From: Rachycentron canadum
Taxonomy: Eukaryota; Chordata; Actinopteri; Carangiformes; Rachycentridae
DNA length: 64,000 nt
Assembly: GCA_038496675.1 (NCBI GenBank)
Contig: CM076649.1
Span: forward strand, 15,557,019-15,621,018
Reading direction: 5' to 3'
The position numbers and the translations under genes are program-made. The notes under the pieces are model-generated. The model made no database searches, was not told the origin of the DNA, and saw only the letters and a program-made list of their open reading frames with translations. Shown piece after piece: positions 34,959-48,310 of this stretch; positions within the stretch are counted from its first letter, which is position 1; every line of letters starts with the position of its first letter.

Positions 34959-36000
34959 CAATTAATAAACTACTTTCAAGGACAGTGAACTTGTTTAAGG
35001 TATATACTCGGCTCTAATTGTTTGATCGTGACAACAGGCAAAGATTTGAGGGCATGTGTGGGCTTTATTTTGCATCTTTTGTTGTTTCTATGTCAGATTC
35101 ATCCCCTTAAGGGACAGAGAGCTTTAACCCCTGAGTAAGATTTACACATCTTATCATGTGTCGTATCATGTGCCTCAGACCCACTGATACACACACTATT
35201 TTGTTAAGGCAACATGACCCAGAATTCAAAACCAAATCTAAGTCTGACATTCTTCTAGTCCAGTGGAGCAGGAGAATACATGGCCTAAAGATATGAGTCC
35301 AGTAGATGTTGAGTCGTGCTGCACTCCACTCTCCATCTGTTTTAGTTTTGGAGTGGTTGTGATAACCTCAGCCTGACCCCTGATTGGTCTAATCTTAGCC
35401 TCATCTTCTCTCACTGGTCAGCTGACAGAAGGCCGCACTGCAATTGGTGGGTGTGCCGCTGAGGAAGAGGAATTTGTTTAGCATTGTGTTGGGGTAGCAG
35501 TTAGCCAGTGAGAAGTTTAGTCTACTGTTTAAACCATAGCAAAGCCTCAGAGCAGAAACAGAAGGAATGTTTAGGGTGAGAATAAAAAGAGCCAAACAAC
35601 TTGTCTTAGATTAATCCAGATACTGTTCACAGTTCCCACTGTTCAAAGTTCCCAGCATGACTGGATATCTGAATAATTGAAAAAAAGTTTTATATACTAT
35701 ATAAACATATATATACTATATAGCTGCATACAACTTGAGTGATGGTGTGATTCATTCAGCCCTGACCTTAACTCTTAGTCAAAGCAGAGAATATTGTCAG
35801 TGACCCTTAGTATGTCCATTGTTTCCCTCCAATAGACCCCACTACCTGTTAACTCACAATAGATAGATACTGTAAAGTTACAGTGTCTATAAAGGAAGGG
35901 AAAAGCTGCTGTTCAGTGTAGTAGCTGCTTGAAGTGGTCCGTTTGGAGGCTTAAATCCAGGCAGATTAGATCAGAGGACCACTCTGTTTGTTTGTTTTGA
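29925..36000. other. Long non-coding stretch I
   Basis: No exon could be supported. Simple repeats: (AC)n/(AT)n at 30690-30733, (TGAG)n/(GA)n at 31042-31087 and a long (TA)n at 34890-34957. The rest is AT-rich unique sequence, either intergenic or a large intron of the putative gene starting near 29.3 kb. Confidence 0.55.
34890..34957. repeat. (TA)n microsatellite
   Basis: About 34 uninterrupted AT units. Confidence 0.95.
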
Positions 36001-36035
36001 TTTGGGAGGGGCCAAGCTCCTCAGGGATACCCCCT

Positions 36036-36053
36036 CCCTCTCTCTCTCTCCCC

Positions 36054-36099
<46 letters not shown>
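36036..36099. repeat. (CT)n microsatellite
   Basis: Pyrimidine CT repeat with one CCCCTAT interruption. Open frames across it are artefacts. Confidence 0.9.
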
Positions 36100-36101
<2 letters not shown>

Positions 36102-36256
36102 CTCTCTACCACTCTGCTATCCCTCCCCAGGATTTCCCCTCAGGGCACAGTCAACTGGAGCCCCCGTGACCTCTCTGTCACCCCTTTCCAACCCATGTTA
36201 TCCAAGGCATCCTGGGAACAAAAGAGAAAACGAAGGAAGAGTCTTCTGTGTCTTAG

Positions 36257-36370
36257 CGTCCACTGGACCAAATCACAACCAGACCCCTTCATCTGGGGCT
36301 GGAGGCAGTGCCACCCAGGCAGGCAGCCCCTCTAGCCCTGGTCAGCCCAAGAAGAGTTTCATTCCAGCAG
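36257..36370 (+). other. Possible orphan exon, Ser/Pro/Gly-rich
   Basis: Follows a pyrimidine-rich stretch ending TCTTAG and ends before GTTGAC, a weak donor. One frame encodes a low-complexity segment with SPSSPGQPKKSF, and a second frame is also open. No domain or family is recognised, and no neighbouring exon was found to pair with it. Confidence 0.2.
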
Positions 36371-36902
36371 GTTGACCTCTCTTTCATCTGCTTGTGGGTC
36401 TGAGGTGTTCTCTCACACCCAGTAGTGCTGCAAGACCAAGGTATTAGCTTGATGAAGAGGTTGGCTGACAGCTGTAGGAACATCAATCTTGTTCTTTTGC
36501 ATGTTTTTCTATAATTGTCAAAACCACCTTTTAAGTTGAAAAAATGTGTTGTCAAAATTAGATTCTGAATTTGAGGGTGTACAAGTATGGATAGAGTCCA
36601 AATTATATTCATTCATTAGATTCATTTTGCTATTGTGCATCTGTCAGTGGAGTATAGAGCCAAATATATCCAGTAAAATCCTGTAGCCACTTTTTCACAT
36701 GATTTTTTGCTCATTGTGTAGTCTTCATGGTCTCATGACTGCAATACACTCTGTCTTCACCTCTGTTTTCACCTCTTCCCATGTCTGTTCATAGACACAC
36801 TTTTCCCATTTCTCTGCCTTTCCATCTGTCTGTTCAGACTGATGAACAGCATCAGCCAAGGGCGGAGACCTTCACATGCTCACACAAACACAAACACTCA
36901 CA

Positions 36903-36904
<2 letters not shown>

Positions 36905-36961
<57 letters not shown>
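36905..36961. repeat. (CA)n microsatellite
   Basis: About 28 CA units. Confidence 0.95.
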
Positions 36962-36963
<2 letters not shown>

Positions 36964-38879
36964 CTCTACTGACCTCTTCTTCATCTCCCACAAGGCCTTG
37001 GGGTGAGGCAGCCTGGCACCAGAGAGTTATTCAAACCCTCAGGCAGCTTCACAACAGGTCAGAGACAGAAACAGAGAAAGCTGAAGAGAAGGGTAGTGAA
37101 AGAGAGGCAGAGAGAGAGCAGCTGATTTTTTACTTGATTAACTGCTGTCTTAACTTCAGATTGTGGGATGTAGTACTTTTGCTTTTGAATAGAAAGAACT
37201 GAGACTGTGTGAAGTCCTTTTGGATAATGTTCAGTGATTGTTGGTCATTGTTTGCAGGATTTGCATAAAAAATCCTTTAGAAAACACAAAATAAATTTTA
37301 AAGTCTAAGGAACTAATTTAGTTCTTTGACTATTATTATTTCCTTTGTAGATCTGCTCTCAGTTTTTAAACCCATCCCTTTAAAACAGAAAAATAAGTTA
37401 TTCAGCCATAAATTAATTTAGCTTTTTATTATGTTTTATTTAATTTTAATCCCATGAAACGGGAAATAAAAGCAGGGGGATGCTGTGGTTGGATTAAAAG
37501 TCGTCTTTGTAAACATTGTGACCCATGTCTTTGACATGCTTCCTTTCTCCTCTTGAAGAAAGTCTCTTCATAACAGGAACGCCAAGAGATGAAGGTCTCT
37601 TTTTAAAAGAGGACATGGGATTGGGAGGCAGACTTTGGAGTCTTTGTGAGGCATGTGGGCTTGTGTTTTGTGTCAGTTTTGTTCTTCCAAATCCTCCTTG
37701 GTTTGTGTTTGTTTCAGAGCTCTGCTTTGAGCGATTAGGGACGAGGGTTTGAACAGCTCGGTTAAATGAAGACATAATTTCAGCTCTTTATTGTAGCTTT
37801 GAATAGTCGTCCTTTATATCATTAAATGACACTGGTTTGAATATTAGATATTGAAGGTTTGTTCTTTTAAGAGAAGTAGCCCAAAGTGTTTGAAGAATTT
37901 TTTTGTCACATTAGACTTGAGGGTGGTTTGCTCTTTATGGGATGTGAGTATATTGTATTGGACAACTGATGTCAGTAAACCATGCCACCAGAGATGAGCC
38001 ATATCACAAGAGGCATCACTAGAAATCTGAGTTGTGCCATTAGACAGAAAGAAAGGCAGTATCTTGAGAGAGAGGGAGAGAAAGGGGAAAGACACAGAAC
38101 GGATTGTTCCACAACAGACTGACGGACCTTTTAGCCTTATCTTCCTGAGCTACTCTTACAGAAAACCAAGGCGAGAAGGGGAAAGAATGCCCTGCTCTTT
38201 CTCTCCCTCCTTTTTCCCATTCTCTCATTTCTCCTGTCTGTCTCTCCCTTCCTTCTTCATTTCTTCTTCTTCTTTTGTCCATCATTCTTTTCCTGGCATT
38301 TCTTAAAAATCCTCTTAACCCTTGCACTCCTTCCATTGTCCCCCTTCCTTAGTATCTTACCTTGATGTTTTAATATCTTGTTTCTCTCCTCATCCAATAC
38401 TATCTTATCCGTATTCAGCTCTTTGGAGCACTCCCAGAGCTCATTGCCCCTACAGATTGTTAAAAGGTTGATTTGTAAGCCACCTCAGATTCTAAGCTGC
38501 AGTTGGCTGTTCGCGTTACACTCTGTAAAATAGATCCCTTTCTCCATCTCAGGCTCACACTATATGCATGACAGCTTTTCAGGAGGGGTGCCATACAAAT
38601 GTGGGCCCAGTTGCCTTTGCAGGAACATCTTATTTGCATTTGTTTACATGTGCCACTCTCTGCGCATTTTGATGTGCTGCATGTCATGATGTTTTGGTGC
38701 AGCCCCTTGCCCAGATCCTGATACACATAGACACGCACACACACAAGAGTATTTGCTTGTGATGACACTGTGAGTCGTCCCTCTTCTCCCTCTCTGACAG
38801 AATGAAACGGATGGATAATTAGATATCAAAGGGAGGCAGGCAGGGTGTGGCGAGGCGCGCGGGCCCCTGCAATGGTAAA

Positions 38880-39010
38880 GCACTTATTAATGAGATAGGG
38901 CTTATCTGCTCTCCTCCCAGGAATTCTGCCTTTGATCGGCCCGACTCCGGACTTAATACATTTTTGATTGATAGGCTGAGATGACAGAGAGAGGCGGCGT
39001 GGAAGGGGTT
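38880..39010. promoter_or_regulatory. Candidate enhancer with PBX-HOX and MEIS motifs
   Basis: TGATTGAT at 38965-38972 (PBX-HOX type) is followed by TGACAG at 38982-38987 (MEIS/PREP type), 9 bp apart. They sit in a low-repeat block with TTATTAATGAG and TTAATAC homeodomain-like sites. This arrangement resembles hindbrain HOX-cofactor enhancers. Inferred from motifs only. Confidence 0.35.
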
Positions 39011-39623
39011 GGTGGGTGGAGGGGCGTGTGTGCGTGCACATGGGCGGGGGGCAATGCACAGATGCAACTGTAACGATGCCCTTCACATGATTAAATAACT
39101 TATGACAATACTATTTCACCTTTGGCATATGATACATTAAGATGAGCATTCACAACTTGCTTGCATGTTAAATAAATCTCAGTTACACAGACACACATAC
39201 ATTGTTTAAATGCACAGACATGCATCCTCACATTCCTCTGCCCACACAGACATAGATTATCAAAGACAACCCAAACAGACAGGTGTATTCAGTCCTCTTA
39301 ACCCCAACCATAATTCACACACCGGGGCACCAGAAAATCTTTTCCTTAAGACAGAGCAGGCGAGGGGCAGGCCTGTGGAAGGGGATGGAGATAAGGCCCT
39401 TTCCCCATCTGGAGATGAGTTATAGCCCACCCAGGAGGATGTGGCTAGAAATGAGGCACCCAGACACTCTGCTCGGCTCCCTGGGAATGGTAGGGCTGGT
39501 GTACTCCTGTTAGTGAGGCAGCAGGCGACCTCATGGACAGAGATAACAGTCCCACTCTCAAGAACACCTTGACCAGAGGGAGGAGAGGCAACATCGAATC
39601 AGTGAGCTTGTACACACACACAA

Positions 39624-39654
<31 letters not shown>

Positions 39655-42600
39655 CACCCAAAAATCCACACATATCATACAACTCCACCCCTACTCCCTC
39701 TCCCTGCCCGACAAGAGGTGACTGAGCGTAACCATTATAGCACCGTGTCACCTTGTTATGAGTCTCTGTCAGTGTGAGACGTTGGGTAAATTAAAGAAGC
39801 CATAACTGCTGCTCCGTCAACAGCCTGTCACCCCTCATTTATTACCATGCCAACGGGTGGAGGGATAAAGCCCCCCCCCCCATCAAGAGGACAGATCGAT
39901 CAATGTGACAGGCGCGTTTCAGGTCTTCAAATCAATCACACTAACAAAGGCAGGTGAAAGAAGAGGTGTCTGTTGTTTTTTTTTCAGAGGGCTACAGCTG
40001 TGTTTCCTGGATGAGTCAGGAAAAAGGTCTGAACAAACCCCCAAACCAAAGACTCAAACTTTATCTAACGTTCAGTACAATGGATCGGTGCATGGATTCC
40101 TGTCTCATGATTTGGTCTGACTGTAGTGTCTTTTTATGTTATTTTGGCTAGTGTTTGATAATCCGTGATCACACAACTGTTTTTGTGTTTTAATTCAGGC
40201 GGTATGTGCTGTCAGATAGTTACTTGAAGAAGGTGCTGTGTCAGTGTCCAAGAAAGAACCATCGGCAGATTTTAAACTTGCACATCAAAGTTTTGATTTA
40301 ACACACAGAACAGGCTCTAATGCTGGACACAGCGTGAGAGTATGACTGCATGGGAAACATGATGAAACGGGGCAGCACTGAATAGAGATGGGGAGGAAAG
40401 CGAGACAGCGCAAGGAGGGGGTTAGATGATAAGAGTGGGAAGAACTGATAGAGTGGAAGAAACCGTGTAGAGAAAGAAAATGATTAAAAACAGCAATCAT
40501 CCGTTGGAGACTGATAAACCAACCAGTCGTTAATTGGAAGCGTGCAACTCGTGGGGATATGGTTGGATTAGGTTCACTTCTTCCCTCCACTCCTCTCTTT
40601 CTTCTCTTTCCTCCTCGGTGCACTTAAATATCTGGGAGACACATTCCATTATCAACATTTGAAATTATTACAATTAATGTAATATTAGTTTGTTAGTTTT
40701 TTTTCACATTTTGTCCAACCAATGGAGAGAAACTGACAATTTTATAGCTCTTCCTTTGCTACTGTACAGCTGGGACAATTTTGGGAAGACAAAATGAAAA
40801 AGGAAGAGATTCAGAGATGGAGGGACAAAGAGCAGTGAAGTGGTAGCTATTTTTGAGTGATCTACGCTTTTGGGGCATATAGGAGATGGGAGATGGGTGG
40901 TGGTCCATAAACAAAGGGCTGACAGCCCACTCATCACCCCGGCAGGTCTGGCTTGTGCTGCCTAGATAAAGCAGAGCTGCTGCCTCCTGTATCAACACCA
41001 TCCATCATTCATCTTTGCCTGCCTGTCTGCACGCTCATTCACCCTCACATCAGCCCTCTCACTCCCTACACCTGCCCCTCTGCCAGCTGTGTGCAGGGTT
41101 ACCATCAAAACGTTGTAATACAACAACCACAATTAACTACATTTCTGTTTTATATTGACCCTGTTTGTTTGAACTTTTCCAGTGACCATTGATGAAGATA
41201 GACCTTTTTAATGCAGCTGTTGTCTTCTAGAGTGTAAACACTTTTCACGTGGGGCATTGAGGGTCGTACTCTTTAGTAAATTATGCATCTAAAACTCAAC
41301 TTTGGAAGGATTGACATTAATCATTGATATGCCGACCAACCTCTTTACCTTTATCTGTTGCTGGTCATTTTTGGCTTACAGCAATGTCAAGGGACACTGA
41401 CAAGTAAAATGAAATGCTTTTTTTTTTCTTCTTCTTTTGATTATCTCAGAACTATTCACCTTCAGTGTATTTTGCTCATCAAATCAGACAAAGCAGCAGT
41501 CTGACTAAGCTTTGGCAAAAGCTTTGGAAAAAAATGTTTTCCAAAACTGGCCTGACAAAATATGAAATGATTTTGAAAATTTAAACCCCCCGCCCAAAAT
41601 GACCCTTCAGGCCACTATTGTTCACTCGTCAATTTGGGTTTTGTATGGGCATCTCATCCCTTTCTTTGTTGCTCATGGGGAATGGAAATTATGCAAATGT
41701 AGATGGGTAGACTGAAGGAAAAATGTTGACATCTCCCATCCTTGCTGCCCCCTAAATACACACACATCTTGAACACCCCATTCAGAGAGCTTTCTTTGGC
41801 CCAGTTTGGTGGGTCTGTCTCTTTTGGCTGTCTCTCAAGCATACTTAAACAATTGCAGCCATATTGCTTGTGTTCCATTCTTTCTTCCTTCCAGCCTGGC
41901 CCATTTGAGTCAGACTGGACAGGTGCTGAGACAGGAAGACAGAATGCTGTCAACCATTATATTGGGTTATCCAACTTATCCAACAGAGGAGGTAAAAGTT
42001 GTCATGAGGAAAAACTGCTTTCATCAGTGTCACTTCTCCATATGCATGCATTTCAAATATTATCTTGTCACAGTACAGAAATAATAAGATTCTTTGCCTC
42101 AAAGACACAGATTTAGTGATGGTTTGGAAAACTTTTTCAATGCTGTTTTTATTCCTCTGTGCTTCTCAGTGCTTCATTCAGTTCCACTAAACAGGGGAAT
42201 TAAAAGATAGAGTAGAGACCTGGAGACTAAGCAGAGCAGGACAACTGGGGAAATGGCTCAAATAGAGGATGAATTAAAATGAATAAAAGCCAAGAAATGG
42301 GAAAATAGCCTATCACTTGTGGGCCATAATGTACAAAGTGCAGATATCACTGTCCTTCTGTGCCGGGGGGCTAGAGGCTCCATGTTCTCACACTAGTGGA
42401 ACAAATGAGAGTAAACGGAGCCAGAAAGCATAATGATTGTCCATTAGTCTGTCCCTAAACTCTGCTTCCTGTTGTAGCTTTAGGGAAGTAGAGTTTCTGA
42501 GCTGTGGGAACCCATCACGTGACCTTAGTCCACCCTTTGAATACCCCCAGTCTGCCCTAATGGGCCGATACACAACTCTCAGTGTATCCGCTGAGAGATG

Positions 42601-45600
42601 AACGCTGAGTCGGGGTTCACTGAGAGGTTCAAAGGCTGACTGGATGTCTGGGATCAGACTAAAATACAAAATGGGTGAAATAATAAGACTGAAGATCACA
42701 TGCTGAAAGCATACATGTATGAGTGACTAATCTAATAATTATTTAATCTGCATCCACTGATTGGCTCATGGTTGGCGTTTGAAATGAAACTATAAATTAT
42801 TATTCATGATGGTCATTAAACCTGGCTTGATGGCTTTAAAGCATTTGTGCATCAGTGTGAATAAGAACCTTGTTTTGTCACATGTAATTGTTTGAATTAG
42901 ATAAAATCATTGTCGTGTGTATTTTACCTGTAACAGTTTCTCAGTGGAATTTCCATAAAATACCCTACTTTGAATCATGACGTAGACTTTTTTGATATAA
43001 AATTTGATCTAACGTGACAGAAGATTTTTCTTTGTATGTCCAAGACAGTGCTTGCAACTTAAAGCGCTCAAATTTTGCCTCTTTGAATGAGAACAGTATT
43101 CTGTATATTAACACAACCTGATGTATTTTACAACCTGACACTTTTCTTGAGTGAATGAGTTGTTTCTCTTCCTGACATGATAAATGACCACCATCATCTA
43201 TTCATGATGAGCTCATAGCTGCATCCCATCAGCTTTAATGATGATGATCTTCAGTCACGCGTGGCTGAAGAAAGAGAGCACTGCGTTTAAGACCCCCGCA
43301 CTCGCCATCGTCTCCGTTAACCCTCATGACTCAGCTGTTGACACTAACCCCATCCCAGTCTAATGATCACAGATCAAACAGCTATGAACGACACTCTCAG
43401 TCTATGTGGTTGGAGTGATGTGATCGGATGTGATGGAAGCAGACTGTCAGTGGACAAGTGTGGTGTGTGTGTGTGAGAGAAAGAGAAAGAGAGGGAAAGG
43501 AAGAGGGCTTCATGATATTAGTGCTGAGGAATGTGATGTGTTGGAGGTCATGTGAAACACCACTGGCACTCTGAACAACCTTCAGGAAGGCTATCGCAAC
43601 ATGACCCGGAAGAAGTCAGGTCATGTGTCAGGGCAAAAGGCTCGTCTCTGTTGACAGCACCCTTTCCAATCTATACACAACTCTCACTCCAGAGCCTCCT
43701 GGGAACCGCACTCCTTTGCTGCTCAGTTTAAAGCGCTCTGTCCACACAGGAAAAGACACGTTGACATGACTGACCAAAGCATAGAGAGCCATTGTTGGCA
43801 GTTGGGATATCAAGGAGCTGTTCTCAAGGGGTGCGAGCTGAGGGGAAAACTTCCCCCAGGAAGTGCTGTGATGGACTAATCGAAACCACATCTTGATGTA
43901 CCTCACTGATTAAACCCCCTTAGGTTTACAATTTTAATCCCAGACAGGGAAAGGTGTCCCTGCCTTGAACCACGTGGACCATATTGGTCAATGTCTTGGG
44001 GTCTAAGAATAGAGAAGGATGGTGAGGGGGAAGTGATTGGTGGAGGAAGGGTTGACATAGAAGTCACAGAGTTCAAGTTGCATGTTAAACAAACAGCAGG
44101 GCCTTTTGAATGGCTGGAGCCTGAGGTTGGCGCACGTTTAGTAAATTAGTGTAAATTTGCAGGAGTAACTTAATTTTCAGAGAAAACAAATGGTGGAATT
44201 TTAATTGAACACAATAGTGGTCAACTCACCAGGCAGAATGGGGAAAATGAAGTGAGAATGATGGAAAGACTAATGGTATGTATAGGCTGCTGCATTAGGA
44301 ATTATCACTGCCCTTTGTAAATAATATGCGGTAGTATTTAGAGCTCTTATACAATAATAACAAAAAAGACAGACATTTGACTTAAGATACTTTACTTAAG
44401 AAAAAAGGAGCACTACTGTGGCTGTCTGTCCTGCAGGTTTGGGCTTGGACCTTGTTGGTAGCTATGTAAGTGACAGTTAGCTTACCATTCTAGCACTAGC
44501 AACCTTAGGACACATCTTGGAAATAAGCACCTAAATGACCACATACACAAGAAGTTAGGGCTGTCTTTATTTGCCAAGAAATAGATGTTCAAGTGGTTCA
44601 GACTTGAGTTTTCTTTAGAAGGAAAAAAATCTATTTTGACAGCACCAATGGTATATTCTGATAGTTATGGATAATATTAGAGCTAATGATGCCTTCAGAG
44701 CTCATTGGCCTGTTCTTAGAGTGTTGCGGTTCTTGAATTATAATGTGTATACTAGGTTGTAAGCAGGGAGGCCATCTATGACACTAAGTTTCTATTGAGT
44801 GAAAAGTAGTTGCACCATGGTGTTTGTCCAGACATTGGCTTAATCTGTTGAACTGCTTGTCCTTGTCCTTGTGCTTTTCAGTTCACAAACAACATTAATT
44901 ATGTAAATACATGTGTACAGCTGTCATTATTTGTGAGACTGATTTCACTTATTGCTAAAACTATTAAATTCAATTACTTGATCAGCAGAAAGTAATCAAT
45001 TAAATCAGTTATGAAGTGGTCATTAATGATTAATCAGTTATGACCAAAAGTTGTCAGCTGCAATCCCTCTCTCCTACTAATTGTTTGGATTGTTTATTAA
45101 GGAACTCACACATAAGATGACACATAAATCATCATTAGTATTCAGCTGGCCTGAGTAGGTGCTTTAGTAATTGTAATAACAGTTAATCTGCTGCTTTTCT
45201 TATCTTGTCATTTTAATAGTGAAGCTACATTATGCCAACATTAATAATAACATTCTCCTTAACAAGAAATTTAAATGTTAGGGATTGTAATTTTAGTCTT
45301 ACTAAAATAAATGAGGAAATCAGTTACCTCGAAACCATTAATTTTAGCGTGAAAGCTTAATAAATCATGTTATAAATGTGTATGTCATGTTGTTAACTTA
45401 AATGTGTGTGTGTTTAGTGTACTCCCTTCTTGTTTCCTTGATAATATAAAAGTAGAAGCCTTACTTAAACAAATCCACTGCACATCAGTTGCAAAGCTTT
45501 TTCATAAGGTCAGAACAGCTCAACTTGTCAGTGTGTGCAGCATGTGTATGTGTGTGCATACACTTTAATGTGTGTTTTAATGTTTTAACATATGCAACCC

Positions 45601-48179
45601 CTTATAAACAGTGTTTTATGCAAACAGTGGCAGCGCTCCCATCAGATAAGGCTCCAGAACAGGAGAAGGAGACTGTCTTGTGAGGCGGAGCGGGGTGGAG
45701 GAGAGACAGAATGAGTGAGGGGGTGAAAGAAGAGGCAATGTGAGAAATGAGCACAAAGCATTGTGGCCAAGAAAATGTCTCTTTTGAATGTTTTGACACA
45801 GTTAAATATCCACACTTTTGTTTGATGAACATTACTATCTGACCTTTTTAGCTGCATATAGCTGCAGTATAAAATCTCACCTTGTTACAGTATTTTAGCT
45901 ACAACTAAAATGGACTTTACTAAGCATCAAGTTTTAAACAACTAACAAAACATGTCAACACAATTTACAGTTTTTTTGCTGTACAAAAAGAGAACAGTGT
46001 AGCTGTAGCGGTTCAAACTAGTTTTTATTTTGGTAAAATCACATATTTCCTGCATGCTGAGTTGTAGAGGTGATAACAGCTGTCCACTACAGTCCAGAGT
46101 GTAGCTGGGTTTTAGGTGTTTTTTTGACGTAATCTGCCGTGTTGTGTGTGTGTATCTGATGGTAAGAGACGGCATGGCATTGGTCACTTTATCATTGCTA
46201 ATGTAATCTCTTGTTGCCCTCTACTTCCTCTAGTAACACAACATAAATAAAAGACCACTGCCAGATAGAGAAAAATATAACACAACAACTTGGCCTAGTC
46301 TCTTGAGCCATCTATCTCCCTATCTTCTATCTCTCTATCTGTCTTTAACTTACTGTCTTTTACGTCTCAGCGGAGAGAAAAAAATTTTCAGTCCCCTCTG
46401 AGTTTTGATGTGTGTCTCCTCTCCATTTGAACTTTCTCAGCATTTGTCCTTACTGTATTATGATTTTCTTCTGTTTTTGAAGATTGTGGAAGCACTGTAG
46501 TGTTGACTGAACTACTGCTCTGCCCTAGATCAGCTAAATCTCTCATTTTGAACACCCCCCGCCAATTTCTGTCACTCCGGGAGACAAATGTGCATCACTG
46601 AGTTCATTCCCCTCTCTCCCTGTGCCCACTGGCTCCCTGAAACTCAGTTCCTTTCTCCTTTGAAGTGCTCCGTGCAGAATGAAGATTCTTTGCATGGTAA
46701 ATTCGCCCAGTTGCCCGCAGCGTATCCATTACACAAGTTTAAAGAATGCTTCAGAGTCGTTTTGGAAGGGCCCTTTTTTTCTCACTTCACAACCAATTTC
46801 TCTGTGTTTTGAACTTCGGTAGTCATGAGCCATGTAATCTGTAAATTGGGCCCTTTCTTCCAAGCTTGCGCTCCACCATCGAGCAGCGTTTGATGTGCAA
46901 TTATTTTGCTCATTACAAGTTAATTTTATTGTTATAGTTTGCAAATGTTTCTTGGGGTCATGATGTTAAAAGTTTCTGTAGAAGTGAGAAAGGGGGAGAA
47001 TTAGCGAGTCAAGCGTATGTCACAGAGGCGTGGAGAGCTCATTTGAGATGCCAGAGCTGGCTATCTCTCTGCTCACTTTCAAGCCTTTTAGAAACAACCT
47101 GCTGGGTGGTTTGAATAGCTAAGGAGAAGATGATCTGGGATTTAGTGTGGAAAAGGGATCCAAGGCCCTTTATCTGCTGTAAAAGGTTGGGAAAATGGAG
47201 ATTTGTCGTGTTTGTTAAAATGGAGCCATAATCTCTTCCACAGAGAAATCTTAGCACTATGTGAATCATACGTCCCATTTATTTAGCCTTTTGTCCCCAT
47301 TCTCTCTCCACACACATCTTGGCAACCTGGTGTGATTATGTATGTTTGCAGACACACTGTTGATATGAGAAGGGAGCAATGGTGAAGAAGAAATTTGTCC
47401 TTTTTTTCCAGAAATACAGGATTTGAGTGTTTCGCTAATTTCATATAGAAGAGGATCAACACATTAATTATGTCTGGCTCATGCACAAAGCAATTTTTTG
47501 GAGCCGCTAAATGTCATTGTTAGGGCTTGGCAGTACAAGTCTGAACATCATATAACCATGCCGCTAAGCATTAAATTCATGTCACTGAATTATGCTGTCA
47601 TGCTTTGTTTATTTTGTTTCAGTAGCAACTAAAGCCATTGATGGAAATAAGATTGGATTTTACAGTGACATTTTACTTGTAAATTATTTAATTTTAAAGA
47701 CAGCTGGTATAGTTTTATTGCTTGTTTTATGTTTGATCCACACACCCTAACTCAAATAAATGTATAATTAGGCTTTAGCTGTGGGACAGAATAACACCCA
47801 CGTGCCCAAATTGTTTGTAGACTCTCCTTTTCATCTGAGTAGGAGATAGTGCTCTGTGCTATTTCTTTTACTTCTCTTTCATTTCTCCCTCTCTCATTGC
47901 AAAGGCAAATTCTGTGGAACTGTGTTCTTTAATAGCATCAATGTTATATAAACTTTGTTGACAACAATAGCTACTGGCAAAGTGCCTCTGCAAACAAAGG
48001 AGAGCCAACAGGTTCAAAGGCAATGCATCACTCTGCTTCTGACTCTTCATTATTCATCCCTCTGTCTTTACTTTTCATCCCCCATTCTCCTCTATGCTTG
48101 TGTGTGTATGTGTGTTTTCTTTGTGGCTCTTTGTCTGTTAAACTGCTACATGGTCTGGATACTGAGGCTTATTAGCTGT

Positions 48180-48310
48180 TGAGTTTAATTAAAAAAGGCC
48201 ATTCATATGAAAATGGGAGTCTGATAGCGATTGCTGTCCCCAGCAGCTTCCTCCTGTTACTTTTAATTAGACACCCACTTGATTGACATCAAGCCTACTG
48301 GCTGGCTAAA
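48180..48310. promoter_or_regulatory. Candidate enhancer with homeodomain and PBX/PREP motifs
   Basis: Contains the palindrome TTTAATTAAA (48184-48193), TTAATTAG (48263-48270) and TGATTGACAT (48280-48289), which is one base from the PBX/PREP decamer TGATTGACAG. All lie in about 110 bp of otherwise unique sequence. Inferred from motifs only. Confidence 0.35.

Larger units (their letters stand above)
36400..45600. other. Long non-coding stretch II
   Basis: No gene supported. Microsatellites: (CA)n at 36905-36961 and a CA/TA-rich run at 39613-39657. Scattered blocks of unique, less AT-rich sequence, notably 38880-39010, look regulatory rather than coding. Confidence 0.5.

Noticed and set aside
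40285..40623. 112-codon minus-strand open frame
   Set aside because: Composition is purine/pyrimidine-biased with no recognisable domain; long frames arise easily in such sequence.
45628..45683. Possible terminal exon (VAALPSDKAPEQEKE, then stop) after an AAACAG acceptor
   Set aside because: Only 18 codons, a pyrimidine-poor acceptor and no upstream partner exon.
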